Shown here: one piece after another, positions 35,200-44,541 of the stretch
Position numbering within the stretch: position 1 is the stretch's first letter
Layout of the letters: the number at the start of each line of letters is the position of its first letter
Assembly: GCF_007680605.1 (NCBI RefSeq)
Contig: NZ_VEIO01000002.1
Coordinates: forward strand, 431,899 to 495,898
Direction: 5' to 3'
DNA length: 64,000 nucleotides
DNA from: Paenibacillus xylanexedens
GTDB lineage: Bacteria > Bacillota > Bacilli > Paenibacillales > Paenibacillaceae
Made by a program: the position numbers and the translations under genes
The notes under the pieces: generated by a model
The model's input: the letters and a program-made list of their open reading frames with translations, nothing else
The model's database searches: none
Told to the model about the DNA's origin: nothing

Positions 35200-37482
35200 A
35201 TGAAATCATTAAACGTGTTTTTCAAGGATTTGGGATCAGCCGTGAGAAACCCGAAGGTGTTGATCCCTGTAATTGCGATATTATTTATACCGATCCTGTA
35301 CAGCGGCATTTATTTGGCGGCTTACTGGGATCCTTATGGTAATGTGGATAAACTGCCGGTAGCCGTAGTTAATCTGGATAAAGGCGCCGAACTGGAAGGA
35401 AAATCACTTCATGTCGGTAAGGACCTTATCGATGAACTGAAGAAAAATGAAGATTTCAAATGGGACTTTGTCAGTGCCACTCAGGCCAAGGATGGCATGC
35501 AAAACGACAAGTATTACATGCAGATCACCATTCCTGAGAACTTTTCGTCCCAAGCGACAACATTGCTTAATGATAAGCCAGCACCAGCAGAACTGATCTA
35601 TGAGCCGAACGGCAATTATAACTTCGTAGGTGCGCAAATCGGTAAAACGGCAATTAAAGATTTGAAGGCTAAAGTTTCAGCCAAAGTTACTGAGTCTTAT
35701 GCAGAAACGTTGTTAGATAAATTCTCCGAAGTGTCGGATGGCTTGGCTGAAGCAGGCAACGGTGCCGGAGATTTGAAGACTGGTGCTGGAAAGCTCGACG
35801 ACGGGGCCGTGAAACTGAAGGATAATCTGGCTAAGCTTGCATCCGGCACATTGAAACTTCAGGATGGATTAGCTCCGTTAAGTAACGGAGTTACTGCACT
35901 GCATAATGGAGCTTCGAAGCTTGAAAATGGAACGACAAGTCTAGTTTCAGGGTTACAGCAACTTCATGAAGCAGCTACGGGGCAGCTTCAAAGTGGGGCT
36001 GACCAGTTGAAAGAAGGAAGCGACAAGCTGGCCTCCGGCCTGCAATCTTCATTGGATGGCGCAAACAAGCTGCAAGCAGGCCTGCAATCATCCGAACAAG
36101 GCAGTGCGAAGCTGTCTGACGGTCTGCAATCAGCAGTTCAGGGCAGTGGAACATTGGCAACCGGCCTGCAATCCGCTGTGGATGGTAGCAGTAAAGTTGC
36201 CGATGGCGCACAGGGAGTGGCAGCCGGATTGAAGCAACTGGCAGCAAGCAACCCGGAACTGGCGGCAAGCGCTGATGTTCAAAAGCTGATTGCAGCGAGT
36301 CAGGCTGTTGCTGACGGCAGTGCACAGTTGCGTGAAAGCGAGGAGAAGCTGGCTCAAGGGGCGGATCAACTCCACCAAGGTAATCAGCAACTGGCTACGG
36401 GTGCAACTGAACTGCATGGAGGTCAACAGCAACTGCTTGCAGGTGCCACTCAATTGGTAGATGGACAGAAGCAACTGCTCGCAGGTGCTGGACAGCTCAG
36501 TCAGGGTGGAGCAAAACTATCGGGCGGCTTGCAACAATTCAGTAGTAAATTGGGTGAAGCAACCACTGGCGGTACACAACTGGCAGCTGGTGCGAAACAG
36601 CTAGGTACAGGTACGGCTGCATTGCAGTCAGGTGTTGGGAAACTTAGCGGCGGTGTTTCATCTCTCGCTGACGGTTCCAAACAGCTGGGTGACGGAGCCG
36701 GTAAACTGGCTAATGGCCTTACAGAACTGAAAGACGGTTCAGGTGAACTGGCAACGAAGCTGAAGGATGCTGCTCAGAAAACGTCCGAAGTGAAGAAAAC
36801 AGATGAAGTTGTGAATATGTTTGCAGAACCGGTTAGCTCTTCCGAGAACAAGGCAGAGAACGTAAGTAATTATGGAACAGGCATGACACCATTTTTCCTG
36901 TCCATCGGTCTGTTTGTAGGATCACTGATCTCTACGATCGTTCTGAAAATGCGTGAAACGTCTGTACCTGGAGCAACAGGCTGGAATCGTTTCGTAAGCC
37001 GTACATTGATATTTGGTTCGGTGAGCATCTTCCAGTCGGTTATTGTAGCAAGCTTTATGCTTTACGGTCTCGGACTAGAGACACATAGTACAGGACTGTT
37101 TTATCTGTTTACGATTATAACGGGTCTAACCTTCATGCTGATCGTTCAGGCGCTGGTTACTTGGCTCGATCTGCCTGGACGTTATGTGATCATCTTGCTA
37201 TTGGTCTTCCAGCTTGCAGGAAGTGCGGGTACATTCCCGGTAGAACTGATTCCTTCATGGCTGCAGTCCATCAGTCAGTGGCTACCAATGACACACAGCA
37301 TTATGGGGCTCAGAGCTGTTGTCTCCAGCGGTAATTTCAATGTGATGTGGCATCAGGCTGAAATATTGAGCGTCTATGCAGCTATATCTGTGTTGCTTAC
37401 GCTAACGTACTTCCTCCTGAACGGCCGACGTACGAAGAGAGAAGCCGAAGTAGCCGAAAGCGGTCAACCTTTGACTGTATAA
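35200..37482 (+). CDS. yhgE: YhgE/Pip-family membrane protein
   Basis: This 760-residue membrane protein matches the YhgE/Pip (phage infection protein) family. It has one N-terminal membrane helix (about residues 20-42), a large extracytoplasmic region, and about five C-terminal helices (about 560-750) with an ABC-2-type arrangement. The extracytoplasmic part is a long run of G-A/S-x-x-L-x-x-G heptads; residues 280-335 are four exact-period 14-residue repeats. Related proteins include the Lactococcus Pip phage receptor and B. subtilis YueB, the phage SPP1 receptor. Function here is unproven: transporter, T7-secretion component or phage receptor. Confidence 0.88.
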   Translation: MKSLNVFFKDLGSAVRNPKVLIPVIAILFIPILYSGIYLAAYWDPYGNVDKLPVAVVNLDKGAELEGKSLHVGKDLIDELKKNEDFKWDFVSATQAKDGMQNDKYYMQITIPENFSSQATTLLNDKPAPAELIYEPNGNYNFVGAQIGKTAIKDLKAKVSAKVTESYAETLLDKFSEVSDGLAEAGNGAGDLKTGAGKLDDGAVKLKDNLAKLASGTLKLQDGLAPLSNGVTALHNGASKLENGTTSLVSGLQQLHEAATGQLQSGADQLKEGSDKLASGLQSSLDGANKLQAGLQSSEQGSAKLSDGLQSAVQGSGTLATGLQSAVDGSSKVADGAQGVAAGLKQLAASNPELAASADVQKLIAASQAVADGSAQLRESEEKLAQGADQLHQGNQQLATGATELHGGQQQLLAGATQLVDGQKQLLAGAGQLSQGGAKLSGGLQQFSSKLGEATTGGTQLAAGAKQLGTGTAALQSGVGKLSGGVSSLADGSKQLGDGAGKLANGLTELKDGSGELATKLKDAAQKTSEVKKTDEVVNMFAEPVSSSENKAENVSNYGTGMTPFFLSIGLFVGSLISTIVLKMRETSVPGATGWNRFVSRTLIFGSVSIFQSVIVASFMLYGLGLETHSTGLFYLFTIITGLTFMLIVQALVTWLDLPGRYVIILLLVFQLAGSAGTFPVELIPSWLQSISQWLPMTHSIMGLRAVVSSGNFNVMWHQAEILSVYAAISVLLTLTYFLLNGRRTKREAEVAESGQPLTV
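36037..36204 (+). repeat. Four 42-bp tandem repeats inside yhgE
   Basis: Units start at 36037, 36079, 36121 and 36163, each coding G-L-Q-S plus ten residues. The DNA is similar but not identical (GG[CT]CTGCAATC starts each). In-frame gain or loss of units would change the length of the surface stalk. Confidence 0.75.
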
Positions 37483-37575
37483 TAATGAATGAAGCAAGAC
37501 GATAATTGCAGAACTTTTTGCAAAAAAAAGTTAAAGCATATGTATCGAAATTATGCAATATAGTAGTCAAATAGT

Positions 37576-37620
37576 ACAAATGGCCTGCGGCGTTAAAATA
37601 AGCCGCAGGCCATTTTGTAT
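37576..37620 (+). terminator. Terminator after yhgE
   Basis: A 14-bp stem (37578-37591 and 37602-37615) with a 10-base loop is followed by TGTATTC. A perfect, GC-rich stem gives a strong signal despite the short T-run. Confidence 0.82.
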
Positions 37621-38159
37621 TCAATAGTATGAAAATAGAAAGTTATATTGGAAGCTGAAGCATGAAAATTGCGAAAATATGGTCAAACGCAGGCTGGATA
37701 TGGAACGATTTTCTTTTATCAGCAATTAAAATCAGTTGTGCTCTGCTATAAAATGTGTATAATTATTCGAAAAAGAGATGTTTTTAAACGTCAGCACACT
37801 AAAGCTGTACTGCAAAACAATTCTTATCAGAGGTATTAAAAAGTTTAAATTGCGCTGATGTTAGGTCGGTGTTAAAATAATAGAACTATATCAAAAAACG
37901 TCGCTTCATCTTGAGTAGTCGTGCTAGCGGCTACGTATTGTTGTATATATGCTGTTACCGGATTACCGGTGTCAGTCCTTCGCAATAATGGCGGTCTTTA
38001 CCGCAATACCAGGCTTACAACAGATATCCCAAGCTATCACCCCTCCATCTCAGCAGGCAGGCTTATCGCAAGCGAAATGCCAGCTCCTCCCGTTTCATTG
38101 TTGCCTGTTGTTATGTCTTGATCTTTCCGAAATACTTCATTATAGAAAGGTTGCGTTCC
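37621..38159 (+). promoter_or_regulatory. Long upstream region of the glutamate synthase gene
   Basis: There is no gene in this interval of over 500 bases. Two promoters are visible: TTGTGC-N16-TATAAT (37736-37741, 37758-37763) and TTGCGC-N17-TAAAAT (37850-37855, 37873-37878). Even from the second, the leader is about 280 bases. Small hairpins ACCGG-ATTA-CCGGT (about 37965) and GCGGT-CTTT-ACCGC (about 37991) occur in it. In B. subtilis the homologous operon is activated by GltC; no GltC-type regulator gene is in this window. Confidence 0.6.
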
Positions 38160-41100
38160 ATGAGACACATCGGATTACCTCCAAAACAAGGTCTGTATGA
38201 CCCACAATTTGAAAAAGATGCATGTGGTATGGGTTTTGTTGCCAACATCAAAGGAGTACCTTCACACGATATCGTTAGTCAAGCACTGACCATGCTCAGT
38301 AACATGGAGCACCGTGGGGGTCAGGGAAGTGAACCAAATTCCGGTGACGGAGCAGGCATCCTGATTCAGATTCCACATCGTTATTTCGCAAAGGAAGCAG
38401 AACGACTCGGTTTTGCTTTGCCTGAACAGGGATTCTATGGCGTAGGTATGCTGTTCCTGTCTCATGATCCGGTTGTTCGTACTGCACATGAAGAGAGCCT
38501 GAAGAAGATTATTGAAGAAGAGGGGCAGACCTTCCTGGGCTTCCGGGATGTACCTACGTATGATGAGATGCTGGGTCGTTCTGCACTGGCAGCGAAGCCT
38601 TATGTACGCCAGGTGTTTATCGGAAGATCGGATGAAGTAAAGGATGAGCTTGCATTTGAGCGCAAATTGTATGTCATTCGCAGACGTGCTGAACTGGCTA
38701 TCCGTTATTCCGCAGACGAGGCGGAAGGAGAATCATTCTACCTGCCGAGTTTGTCTTGCCGTAAAGTGGTCTACAAAGGCATGCTGACAACCGAGCAGGT
38801 GGGCAAGTTCTATCTGGATTTGCAGGAAGAACTGGTTGAATCAGCGATTGCACTCGTACACTCCCGTTTCAGTACGAACACCTTCCCGAGCTGGGAACGT
38901 GCCCACCCGTACCGTTTCATGATCCACAACGGTGAGATCAACACGATGCGTGGTAACGTGAACTGGATGCATGCGCGTCAGTCCTTGTTCGAAAGTGAAC
39001 TGTTCGGCGATGACATTGCGAAAGTAAAACCGGTCATTAATCCGGACGGTTCAGATACAGCGATGTTTGACAACACGCTGGAATTCCTGTACCTAAGCGG
39101 ACGCTCCCTGCCACACGTGGCAATGATGATGGTTCCTGAGCCGTGGAGCACCGACGAAGGGATGGACCCTGCGAAAAAGGCATTCTATGAATACCACAGC
39201 ACGATGATGGAGCCATGGGACGGCCCTGCGGCTATGGCATTTACAGACGGTTTGCAGATCGGTGCTACGCTTGACCGTAACGGTTTGCGTCCTGCCCGTT
39301 ATTATGTAACGAAGGATGACCGAATCATTCTTTCTTCCGAAGTCGGTGTTCTGGATATCGCACCGGAAGACATTCTGTACAAAGATCGTCTGCGTCCGGG
39401 ACGGATGTTGCTAGTCGATACTCAAGAGGGCCGTATTATCTCTGATGAAGAAGTCAAAGCGCTCATCGCTGCAGAGAATCCTTACGAGGAATGGCTTGAA
39501 GAGCACTTGATGGACCTGAACGAGTTGCCGGAAGCACCGGAGCTTCCAGACCCTAAACATGATAATGTTACGCAACTTCAACTGGCTTACGGATATACAT
39601 TTGAAGAACTGCGCAAAGTGCTGGAGCCAATGGCATCCACAGGAATGGAAGCTACAGGTTCCATGGGTTATGATGCACCGCTGGCTGTTCTGTCAGATCG
39701 CCCGCAACGCCTGTATAACTACTTTAAACAGATGTTTGCACAGGTAACCAATCCGCCGATTGATGCGATCCGTGAAGAGATCGTTACCTCTACAGCGACA
39801 ACGATTGGTCCGGAGCGTAACCTGCTTAACCCTGAACCGGAGAGCTGTCGCCAGATCCGTCTGGATACACCGGTATTGTCTAATGAAGATTTTGCGAAGA
39901 TCCGTCACGTTCGTCGTCCAGGCTTCCGTTCCATGACGATCCCGATTTTCTTCACCGCTGCAGAAGGAGCAGAAGGGTTGCGTAAAGCGATGGACCTGCT
40001 CTTTGAAGCAGCAGACCGTGTCATCGACAAAGGACATAATATTCTGATCTTGTCTGACCGAGGTGTGGATGCCGAGAATGCAGCAATCCCGGCGTTGCTG
40101 GCTGTTGCAGGTCTGCATCACCACCTGATTCGTCAGGGTACAAGAACTAAAGTCAGCATTTTGCTCGAATCGGGAGAACCGCGTGATATTCATCACTACG
40201 CATTGCTTCTGGGCTATGGCGTAAGTGCGGTTAACCCTTATCTGGCATTTGAAACGCTGGATGATATGATTCAGCAAGGCTTGCTGCGCGGCATTTCCCA
40301 TGAGAAAGCCGTTAAAAACTACATTAAAGCCGCAACAAAAGGCGTTATTAAAATATTGTCCAAAATGGGTATCTCAACGATCCAATCGTATCGCGGTGCT
40401 CAAATTTTCGAAGCCGTTGGTCTGAAATCAGATTTCGTAGATCGTTACTTCACTTGGACACCTTCGCGAATCGGTGGTATCGGTCTGGAGGAAGTAGCAG
40501 CAGAGGCGCTGACACATCACAACCGTGCCTTCACGGATAAGGACGGCAATGATAAAGTGCTGGATTCCGGCGGTGAATACCAATGGCGTAATGACGGGGA
40601 AGAGCATTTGTTCAACCCGCAAACGATCCATACGTTGCAACACGCTGTACGTACGGGCGATTACAAGCTGTACAAAAAGTATTCCAAACTCGTACAGGGT
40701 GAAAATGATCAATTGCTTACGATTCGTTCGATGTTGAAGCTGAAACCGGTCGGAGCTTCCATTCCGCTCGAAGAAGTAGAGTCGGTAGAAAACATCATGC
40801 GTCGTTTTAAAACGGGTGCGATGTCCTTCGGTTCGATCAGTAAAGAAGCTCATGAAGATTTGGCAATCGCCATGAACCGTGTAGGCGGTAAATCCAACAC
40901 AGGTGAAGGCGGAGAAGATCCGGCTCGTTTCATTAAAGACAGCAACGGGGACTCCCGTCGCAGTGCGATCAAACAAGTGGCATCCGGACGTTTTGGTGTA
41001 ACTTCCAACTATCTGGTTAATGCTGACGAGATTCAGATCAAAATGGCTCAAGGAGCTAAACCGGGTGAAGGTGGACAATTGCCAGGCCGTAAAGTATATC

Positions 41101-42758
41101 CTTGGGTAGCAGAAGTGCGTGGTTCTACACCGGGTGTAGGCCTGATCTCACCGCCGCCGCATCACGATATTTATTCGATCGAGGACTTGGCTGAGTTGAT
41201 CTATGACTTGAAAAATGCTAATCCGCGTGCCGAAATTAACGTGAAGCTGGTATCTGAAGTGGGTGTCGGAACGATTGCTGCAGGTGTAGCTAAAGGTCGT
41301 GCGGACATTATCCTAGTCAGCGGTTACGACGGCGGTACAGGGGCATCTCCTCAAGGTTCCATCCGTCATGCGGGTATGCCGTGGGAGCTTGGACTGGCAG
41401 AGACACATCAAACGTTGATGCTTAACAACCTGCGTGATCGTGTTGTTCTTGAAACGGATGGTAAAATGCTGAACGGGCGCGACCTGGCGATTGCAGCGTT
41501 GCTTGGAGCGGAAGAGTATGGTTTCTCTACTGCGCCACTCGTTGCACTGGGCTGTATCATGATGCGTGTCTGCCAAATGGATACTTGTCCAGTTGGTGTG
41601 GCAACACAAAATCCGGAACTGCGTAAAAACTACATGGGAGACCCTGAACATGTCGTGAACTTTATGCGTTTCGTTGCTGAAGACATGCGTGAGATTATGG
41701 CTGATCTTGGTTTCCGTACCATTCAGGAAATGGTTGGACGTACAGATTGCCTCGAAACGGTAGAAGCTGTGGATCACTGGAAGAAAAAAGGTGTGGATCT
41801 GTCGGTATTGCTACACGTGCCTGAACTGCCAGAAGGCGCCGCACGTTACCGTACACAGCATCAGAATCACCAACTGGAAGAAACGCTGGATATGCAACAA
41901 CTGGTGCCACTCGCGCAGCCAGCTATTGAATCGGGTCAACCTGTTGAAGCAGTTCTGCCAATCACCAACGTGAACCGTGCAGTGGGTACCATCCTGGGTA
42001 GTGAGATTACACGTAAGTATGGTCTTGCTGGTTTGCCTGAGGATACGGTTAAATTTAAATTTGTCGGCTCCGCTGGACAAAGCTTTGGTGCTTTTGTACC
42101 AAAAGGCATGACGCTCACGGTTGAAGGAGACTCCAACGACTACGTGGGTAAAGGTTTGTCAGGAGGCAAGCTGATTGTTATGCCTTCACCAAAAGCGACA
42201 TTTGAAGCCGAGAATAACATTATTATCGGAAACACGGCTCTATATGGGGCGACTAGTGGGGAAGCGTATATCCGCGGTATTGCCGGAGAGCGTTTCGCTG
42301 TACGTAACTCAGGAGCCAAAGTGGTTGTTGAAGGTGTAGGCGATCATGGCTGTGAATACATGACAGGCGGGCGTGTCGTCGTACTCGGCGATACAGGTCG
42401 TAACTTTGCGGCAGGGATGTCCGGAGGTATCGCCTACGTGTATGATCCAAAAGGCACCTTCCTGCAACGTTGCAACCTGGAAATGGTTCTTTTGGAACGG
42501 GTAGAGGATACTTCCGAAAGTGCAGATCTACGCGGTATGATTCAACGTCATGTAGCACTTACAGGTAGTCTTGCAGGTCAACGTATTCTGGATACATGGC
42601 AGGATTCCCTGAATCAATTCGTACGTGTCATTCCGAAGGACTTCAAACGTATGACGGAACAGATCGAGCGGGTACAGGCGACAGGTCTGACAGGTGAAGC
42701 CGCTTTGCTGGCTGCATTTGAAGCGAATATGCGTGAGCTTGCGCGCACCGGAGGTTAA
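38160..42758 (+). CDS. gltB: Glutamate synthase (NADPH/ferredoxin), large subunit
   Basis: This 1532-residue enzyme takes ammonia from glutamine and transfers it to 2-oxoglutarate. Cys22, in D-A-C-G-M-G-F, is the class II amidotransferase nucleophile, exposed after a 21-residue propeptide is removed. The FMN-binding synthase domain follows (G-S-I-S-K-E-A-H and L-S-E-V-G-V-G-T). C-x5-C-x4-C, in [12 protein letters not shown], binds the 3Fe-4S cluster. The C-terminal GXGXG beta-helix is complete. ATG at 38160 is the likely start (AGAAAGG upstream); the frame extends to 38118. No small subunit gene adjoins it. Confidence 0.97.
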   Translation: MRHIGLPPKQGLYDPQFEKDACGMGFVANIKGVPSHDIVSQALTMLSNMEHRGGQGSEPNSGDGAGILIQIPHRYFAKEAERLGFALPEQGFYGVGMLFLSHDPVVRTAHEESLKKIIEEEGQTFLGFRDVPTYDEMLGRSALAAKPYVRQVFIGRSDEVKDELAFERKLYVIRRRAELAIRYSADEAEGESFYLPSLSCRKVVYKGMLTTEQVGKFYLDLQEELVESAIALVHSRFSTNTFPSWERAHPYRFMIHNGEINTMRGNVNWMHARQSLFESELFGDDIAKVKPVINPDGSDTAMFDNTLEFLYLSGRSLPHVAMMMVPEPWSTDEGMDPAKKAFYEYHSTMMEPWDGPAAMAFTDGLQIGATLDRNGLRPARYYVTKDDRIILSSEVGVLDIAPEDILYKDRLRPGRMLLVDTQEGRIISDEEVKALIAAENPYEEWLEEHLMDLNELPEAPELPDPKHDNVTQLQLAYGYTFEELRKVLEPMASTGMEATGSMGYDAPLAVLSDRPQRLYNYFKQMFAQVTNPPIDAIREEIVTSTATTIGPERNLLNPEPESCRQIRLDTPVLSNEDFAKIRHVRRPGFRSMTIPIFFTAAEGAEGLRKAMDLLFEAADRVIDKGHNILILSDRGVDAENAAIPALLAVAGLHHHLIRQGTRTKVSILLESGEPRDIHHYALLLGYGVSAVNPYLAFETLDDMIQQGLLRGISHEKAVKNYIKAATKGVIKILSKMGISTIQSYRGAQIFEAVGLKSDFVDRYFTWTPSRIGGIGLEEVAAEALTHHNRAFTDKDGNDKVLDSGGEYQWRNDGEEHLFNPQTIHTLQHAVRTGDYKLYKKYSKLVQGENDQLLTIRSMLKLKPVGASIPLEEVESVENIMRRFKTGAMSFGSISKEAHEDLAIAMNRVGGKSNTGEGGEDPARFIKDSNGDSRRSAIKQVASGRFGVTSNYLVNADEIQIKMAQGAKPGEGGQLPGRKVYPWVAEVRGSTPGVGLISPPPHHDIYSIEDLAELIYDLKNANPRAEINVKLVSEVGVGTIAAGVAKGRADIILVSGYDGGTGASPQGSIRHAGMPWELGLAETHQTLMLNNLRDRVVLETDGKMLNGRDLAIAALLGAEEYGFSTAPLVALGCIMMRVCQMDTCPVGVATQNPELRKNYMGDPEHVVNFMRFVAEDMREIMADLGFRTIQEMVGRTDCLETVEAVDHWKKKGVDLSVLLHVPELPEGAARYRTQHQNHQLEETLDMQQLVPLAQPAIESGQPVEAVLPITNVNRAVGTILGSEITRKYGLAGLPEDTVKFKFVGSAGQSFGAFVPKGMTLTVEGDSNDYVGKGLSGGKLIVMPSPKATFEAENNIIIGNTALYGATSGEAYIRGIAGERFAVRNSGAKVVVEGVGDHGCEYMTGGRVVVLGDTGRNFAAGMSGGIAYVYDPKGTFLQRCNLEMVLLERVEDTSESADLRGMIQRHVALTGSLAGQRILDTWQDSLNQFVRVIPKDFKRMTEQIERVQATGLTGEAALLAAFEANMRELARTGG

Positions 42759-42800
42759 TGTTTCGTTTATTTTCCTAAATAAAAGAAGAGCTTTGAAACA

Positions 42801-42849
42801 AAAGGAGTCTTATAGCCGCCAGAACGGCGTTATAAGGCTCCTTTTTGCT
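42801..42849 (+). terminator. Terminator after the glutamate synthase gene
   Basis: A long imperfect stem pairs AAAGGAG, CTTATA and GCCGCC with the corresponding 3' segments; the loop is AGAAC and a CTCCTTTTTG tail follows. It makes the gene monocistronic. Confidence 0.85.
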
Positions 42850-42920
42850 TTCGACAAAATTAGAACCCGCTCAAAAAACGTTATCGCCATGAGACGACAA
42901 CATCAAGGAACGTTCTAACG

Positions 42921-42926
42921 TATAAT
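42921..42926 (+). promoter_or_regulatory. Putative -10 of the small SinI-like gene
   Basis: TATAAT 57 bases before the ATG. A GAACGTTC palindrome lies just upstream (42908-42915). The -35 is not clear. Confidence 0.45.
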
Positions 42927-42982
42927 TAGGTTTAGTTTTTGGAGTGCAAAGAGAAAGTATAAAGATAAGAGAGGTTAGCGGA

Positions 42983-43135
42983 ATGAAGATGAAGCATCCA
43001 AACATGGGCGATTCTAAGCCGACAGGGAACAAAGTCGAAGCAACCCAGATGGACATCATGAAAGTTTTACTGCAATGTGGAATCGACCCGGAGCGTTTGA
43101 AACATTTCGTATCCTCCGACAGCAAGCGTACATGA
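42983..43135 (+). CDS. Small SinI-like protein (50 residues)
   Basis: This 50-residue protein starts at ATG 42983 after GAGAGG. The C-terminal half (M-D-I-M-K-V-L-L-Q-C-G-I-D-P-E-R-L-K-H-F) follows the pattern of the Sin dimerisation helices: hydrophobic pairs, then G/N-I-x-P-E-x-I/L-K/R-x-F/Y. From memory, B. subtilis SinI has L-M-V-E-A-K-E-A-N-I-S-P-E-E-I-R-K-Y-L at this place. It is convergent with an XRE repressor gene and adjacent to the EPS cluster, as an antirepressor would be. The family assignment is by eye and needs structural support. Confidence 0.6.
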   Translation: MKMKHPNMGDSKPTGNKVEATQMDIMKVLLQCGIDPERLKHFVSSDSKRT

Positions 43136-43166
43136 GTTGGTGCACACCAAGGAATGGAGGGAAGTC

Positions 43167-43241
43167 ATGATACACAAAAAGGCCCAGAAACCGGAGCAGG
43201 AAGTACTCGGAAACTGGGTTTTCTTCTCGGGTGTAGCATGA
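43167..43241 (+). CDS. Possible 24-residue small protein
   Basis: ATG at 43167 follows GGAGGG closely and opens 24 codons ending at TGA 43239-43241, one base before the stop codon of the convergent XRE gene. The product starts M-I-H-K-K-A-Q-K-P and ends F-F-S-G-V-A. A bidirectional terminator hairpin lies inside the frame, which weakens the case. No homolog is recognised. Confidence 0.3.
   Translation: MIHKKAQKPEQEVLGNWVFFSGVA
43171..43227. terminator. Bidirectional terminator between the SinI-like and XRE genes
   Basis: CCCAG-AAA-CCGGAG pairs with CTCGG-AAA-CTGGG (43183-43215). The plus strand continues GTTTTCTTCT and the minus strand continues GGGCCTTTTTGTG, fitting termination of both convergent genes. 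Confidence 0.65.
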
Positions 43242-43610
43242 TTAATCCATACTGCGTTCCATTCGTACAAAAGCAATAAAACGACGAGCTTCTTCCTCCG
43301 TTAAAGGTTTACCATCAATCATCAGATCAAAGCGCTCTAACACTTCCTTATCTGACAATTCAAGCGCATCCACGAATTCACGCACATCTTCATCCATAAC
43401 CATATCACTTTGCTTCGTACGTCCAATCAGATAATCGATGGACACATCGAAAATATCAGCAAGCCGCGTTAACACCTCGAAATCCGGTTTGCGCCGGTTT
43501 TTCTCGTAGTGGGAAAGAGCTGCTCTGGTAATATGAATGGAGTTCGCAAGTTCTTCTTGAGTAAGTCCCCGCTGTTCTCGTAATTCAGCAATGCGATTTC
43601 CGTAGCTCAT
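43242..43610 (-). CDS. XRE-family repressor (SinR-like)
   Basis: This 122-residue protein has an N-terminal XRE helix-turn-helix (about residues 5-60, with L-T-Q-E-E-L-A-N and R-A-A-L-S-H-Y-E-K-N) and a helical C-terminus (about 75-120, ending L-T-E-E-E-A-R-R-F-I-A-F-V-R). The C-terminal helices are of the kind that dimerise in SinR and ICE/phage repressors. GGGGGAAATAGCTT precedes the ATG. The gene is divergent from the EPS cluster, and a perfect dyad lies in the EPS promoter spacer, so it is a good candidate EPS repressor. A phage-type repressor role is an alternative. Confidence 0.87.
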   Translation of the reverse strand: MSYGNRIAELREQRGLTQEELANSIHITRAALSHYEKNRRKPDFEVLTRLADIFDVSIDYLIGRTKQSDMVMDEDVREFVDALELSDKEVLERFDLMIDGKPLTEEEARRFIAFVRMERSMD

Positions 43611-43949
43611 AAGCTATTTCCCCCTGAACACCATCATATATATTGAAACAATCCTGAGCCAAGTTTTTGATCAGGGTAAACGTTCCTGCAAATGTACTAC
43701 GCCTCATTCGTCTCATATACCACTTAATAAATAGGTCTGTCTAAGGACATCTCATATTGTCGTAAATCAAAAGAACCATGTCCAAATACCGCTTGACATG
43801 ATACGTATTGTATCGTAAATTGAACGTATGGAGTTACAAAATGTATCATCGTTAGTGTTTTAAGTATTTCCTCATGGTTTGAGCGTTATACCTGTCAAAA
43901 GCAAACGTTCTCGTCCATGCTGGCCAATCCATTCTAAAGGAATGAAATC
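43611..43949. other. Divergent regulatory region between the XRE gene and the EPS cluster
   Basis: No gene is seen. The minus strand carries a weak promoter (TTGGCT-N16-TATATG) for the XRE gene; the plus strand carries the EPS promoter with its dyad. AAAGAAC at 43770-43776 is the complement of GTTCTTT, which matches the B. subtilis SinR box GTTCTYT; GTTCTCG at 43907-43913 is a near match. Confidence 0.6.
43793..43821 (+). promoter_or_regulatory. EPS cluster promoter with operator in the spacer
   Basis: TTGACA (43793-43798) and TAAATT (43816-43821) are spaced by 17 bases. Between them GATAC-GTATT-GTATC (43800-43814) is a perfect dyad, placed where a bound repressor would block RNA polymerase. 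A related half-site (TGTATCAT) lies near 43842. Confidence 0.75.
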
Positions 43950-44387
43950 ATGAATTCAAAAATTCTTCAGGAATGGGCCGATCTGAGACCAAATGTCCAT
44001 ATGTACATTCAGGAGTTTCATGGGAAAATGGTAGACCGCAAAAGACGACCCGTCCTGTTACTTGGTATGGATACACAAGCGATCACTTTCCTGAGCGACC
44101 TGAACTTACCTGTATTATCAGAAATGGTACTAGGCTTGGATGTAGAAGACAGCCATGTATGCGTCAGGCTTCATGCCAAGCTGCAATGGAAACAGCCTTT
44201 CGGAGAACTGATATTGTATCATTCAAACTTGCATATTCAGAAAGAGCAAACACTATATATAACTGGACAGTTAAACAGAATGCTTACTGAAGTTGAATTT
44301 GAGGCGGTTTCCCGTTCTAGATATGGGAACGCAACAGATCCATCGCCTCAGCTAAAGCCTTATCGTTACATTGATTTTATCATATAG
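43950..44387 (+). CDS. Uncharacterised protein at the head of the EPS cluster
   Basis: This 145-residue protein is not recognised with confidence. It is soluble and mostly beta-strand in character. D-R-K-R-R-P-V followed by a strand, then D-V-E-D-S-H-V and W-K-Q-P-F-G, is loosely like a PilZ (cyclic-di-GMP binding) domain, but the canonical R-x-x-x-R and D-x-S-x-x-G motifs are not both clear. AAAGGAATGAAATC precedes the ATG. It is the first gene after the operator-bearing promoter. Confidence 0.8.
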   Translation: MNSKILQEWADLRPNVHMYIQEFHGKMVDRKRRPVLLLGMDTQAITFLSDLNLPVLSEMVLGLDVEDSHVCVRLHAKLQWKQPFGELILYHSNLHIQKEQTLYITGQLNRMLTEVEFEAVSRSRYGNATDPSPQLKPYRYIDFII

Positions 44388-44541
44388 GATGAGGTGGACT
44401 CTGAACATTTTCTGAACAAGCATGTACTTAACGCCATTTTACTATATTTCGTAGCGTTATGCATTAGTTCTTTAACACCAAAAGCATTTGCGCAATGAAT
44501 AAAGGGGCGAGGGGGAGCATACTATTTCAGGAAGTTTGGAT

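Noticed and set aside
37921-38121. 66-codon frame in the leader of the glutamate synthase gene, considered as a leader peptide
   Set aside because: The GTG start has no good ribosome binding site and there is no run of a regulatory amino acid.
42908-42915. GAACGTTC considered as a LexA box
   Set aside because: The Gram-positive LexA site needs GAAC-N4-GTTC; here the half-sites abut.
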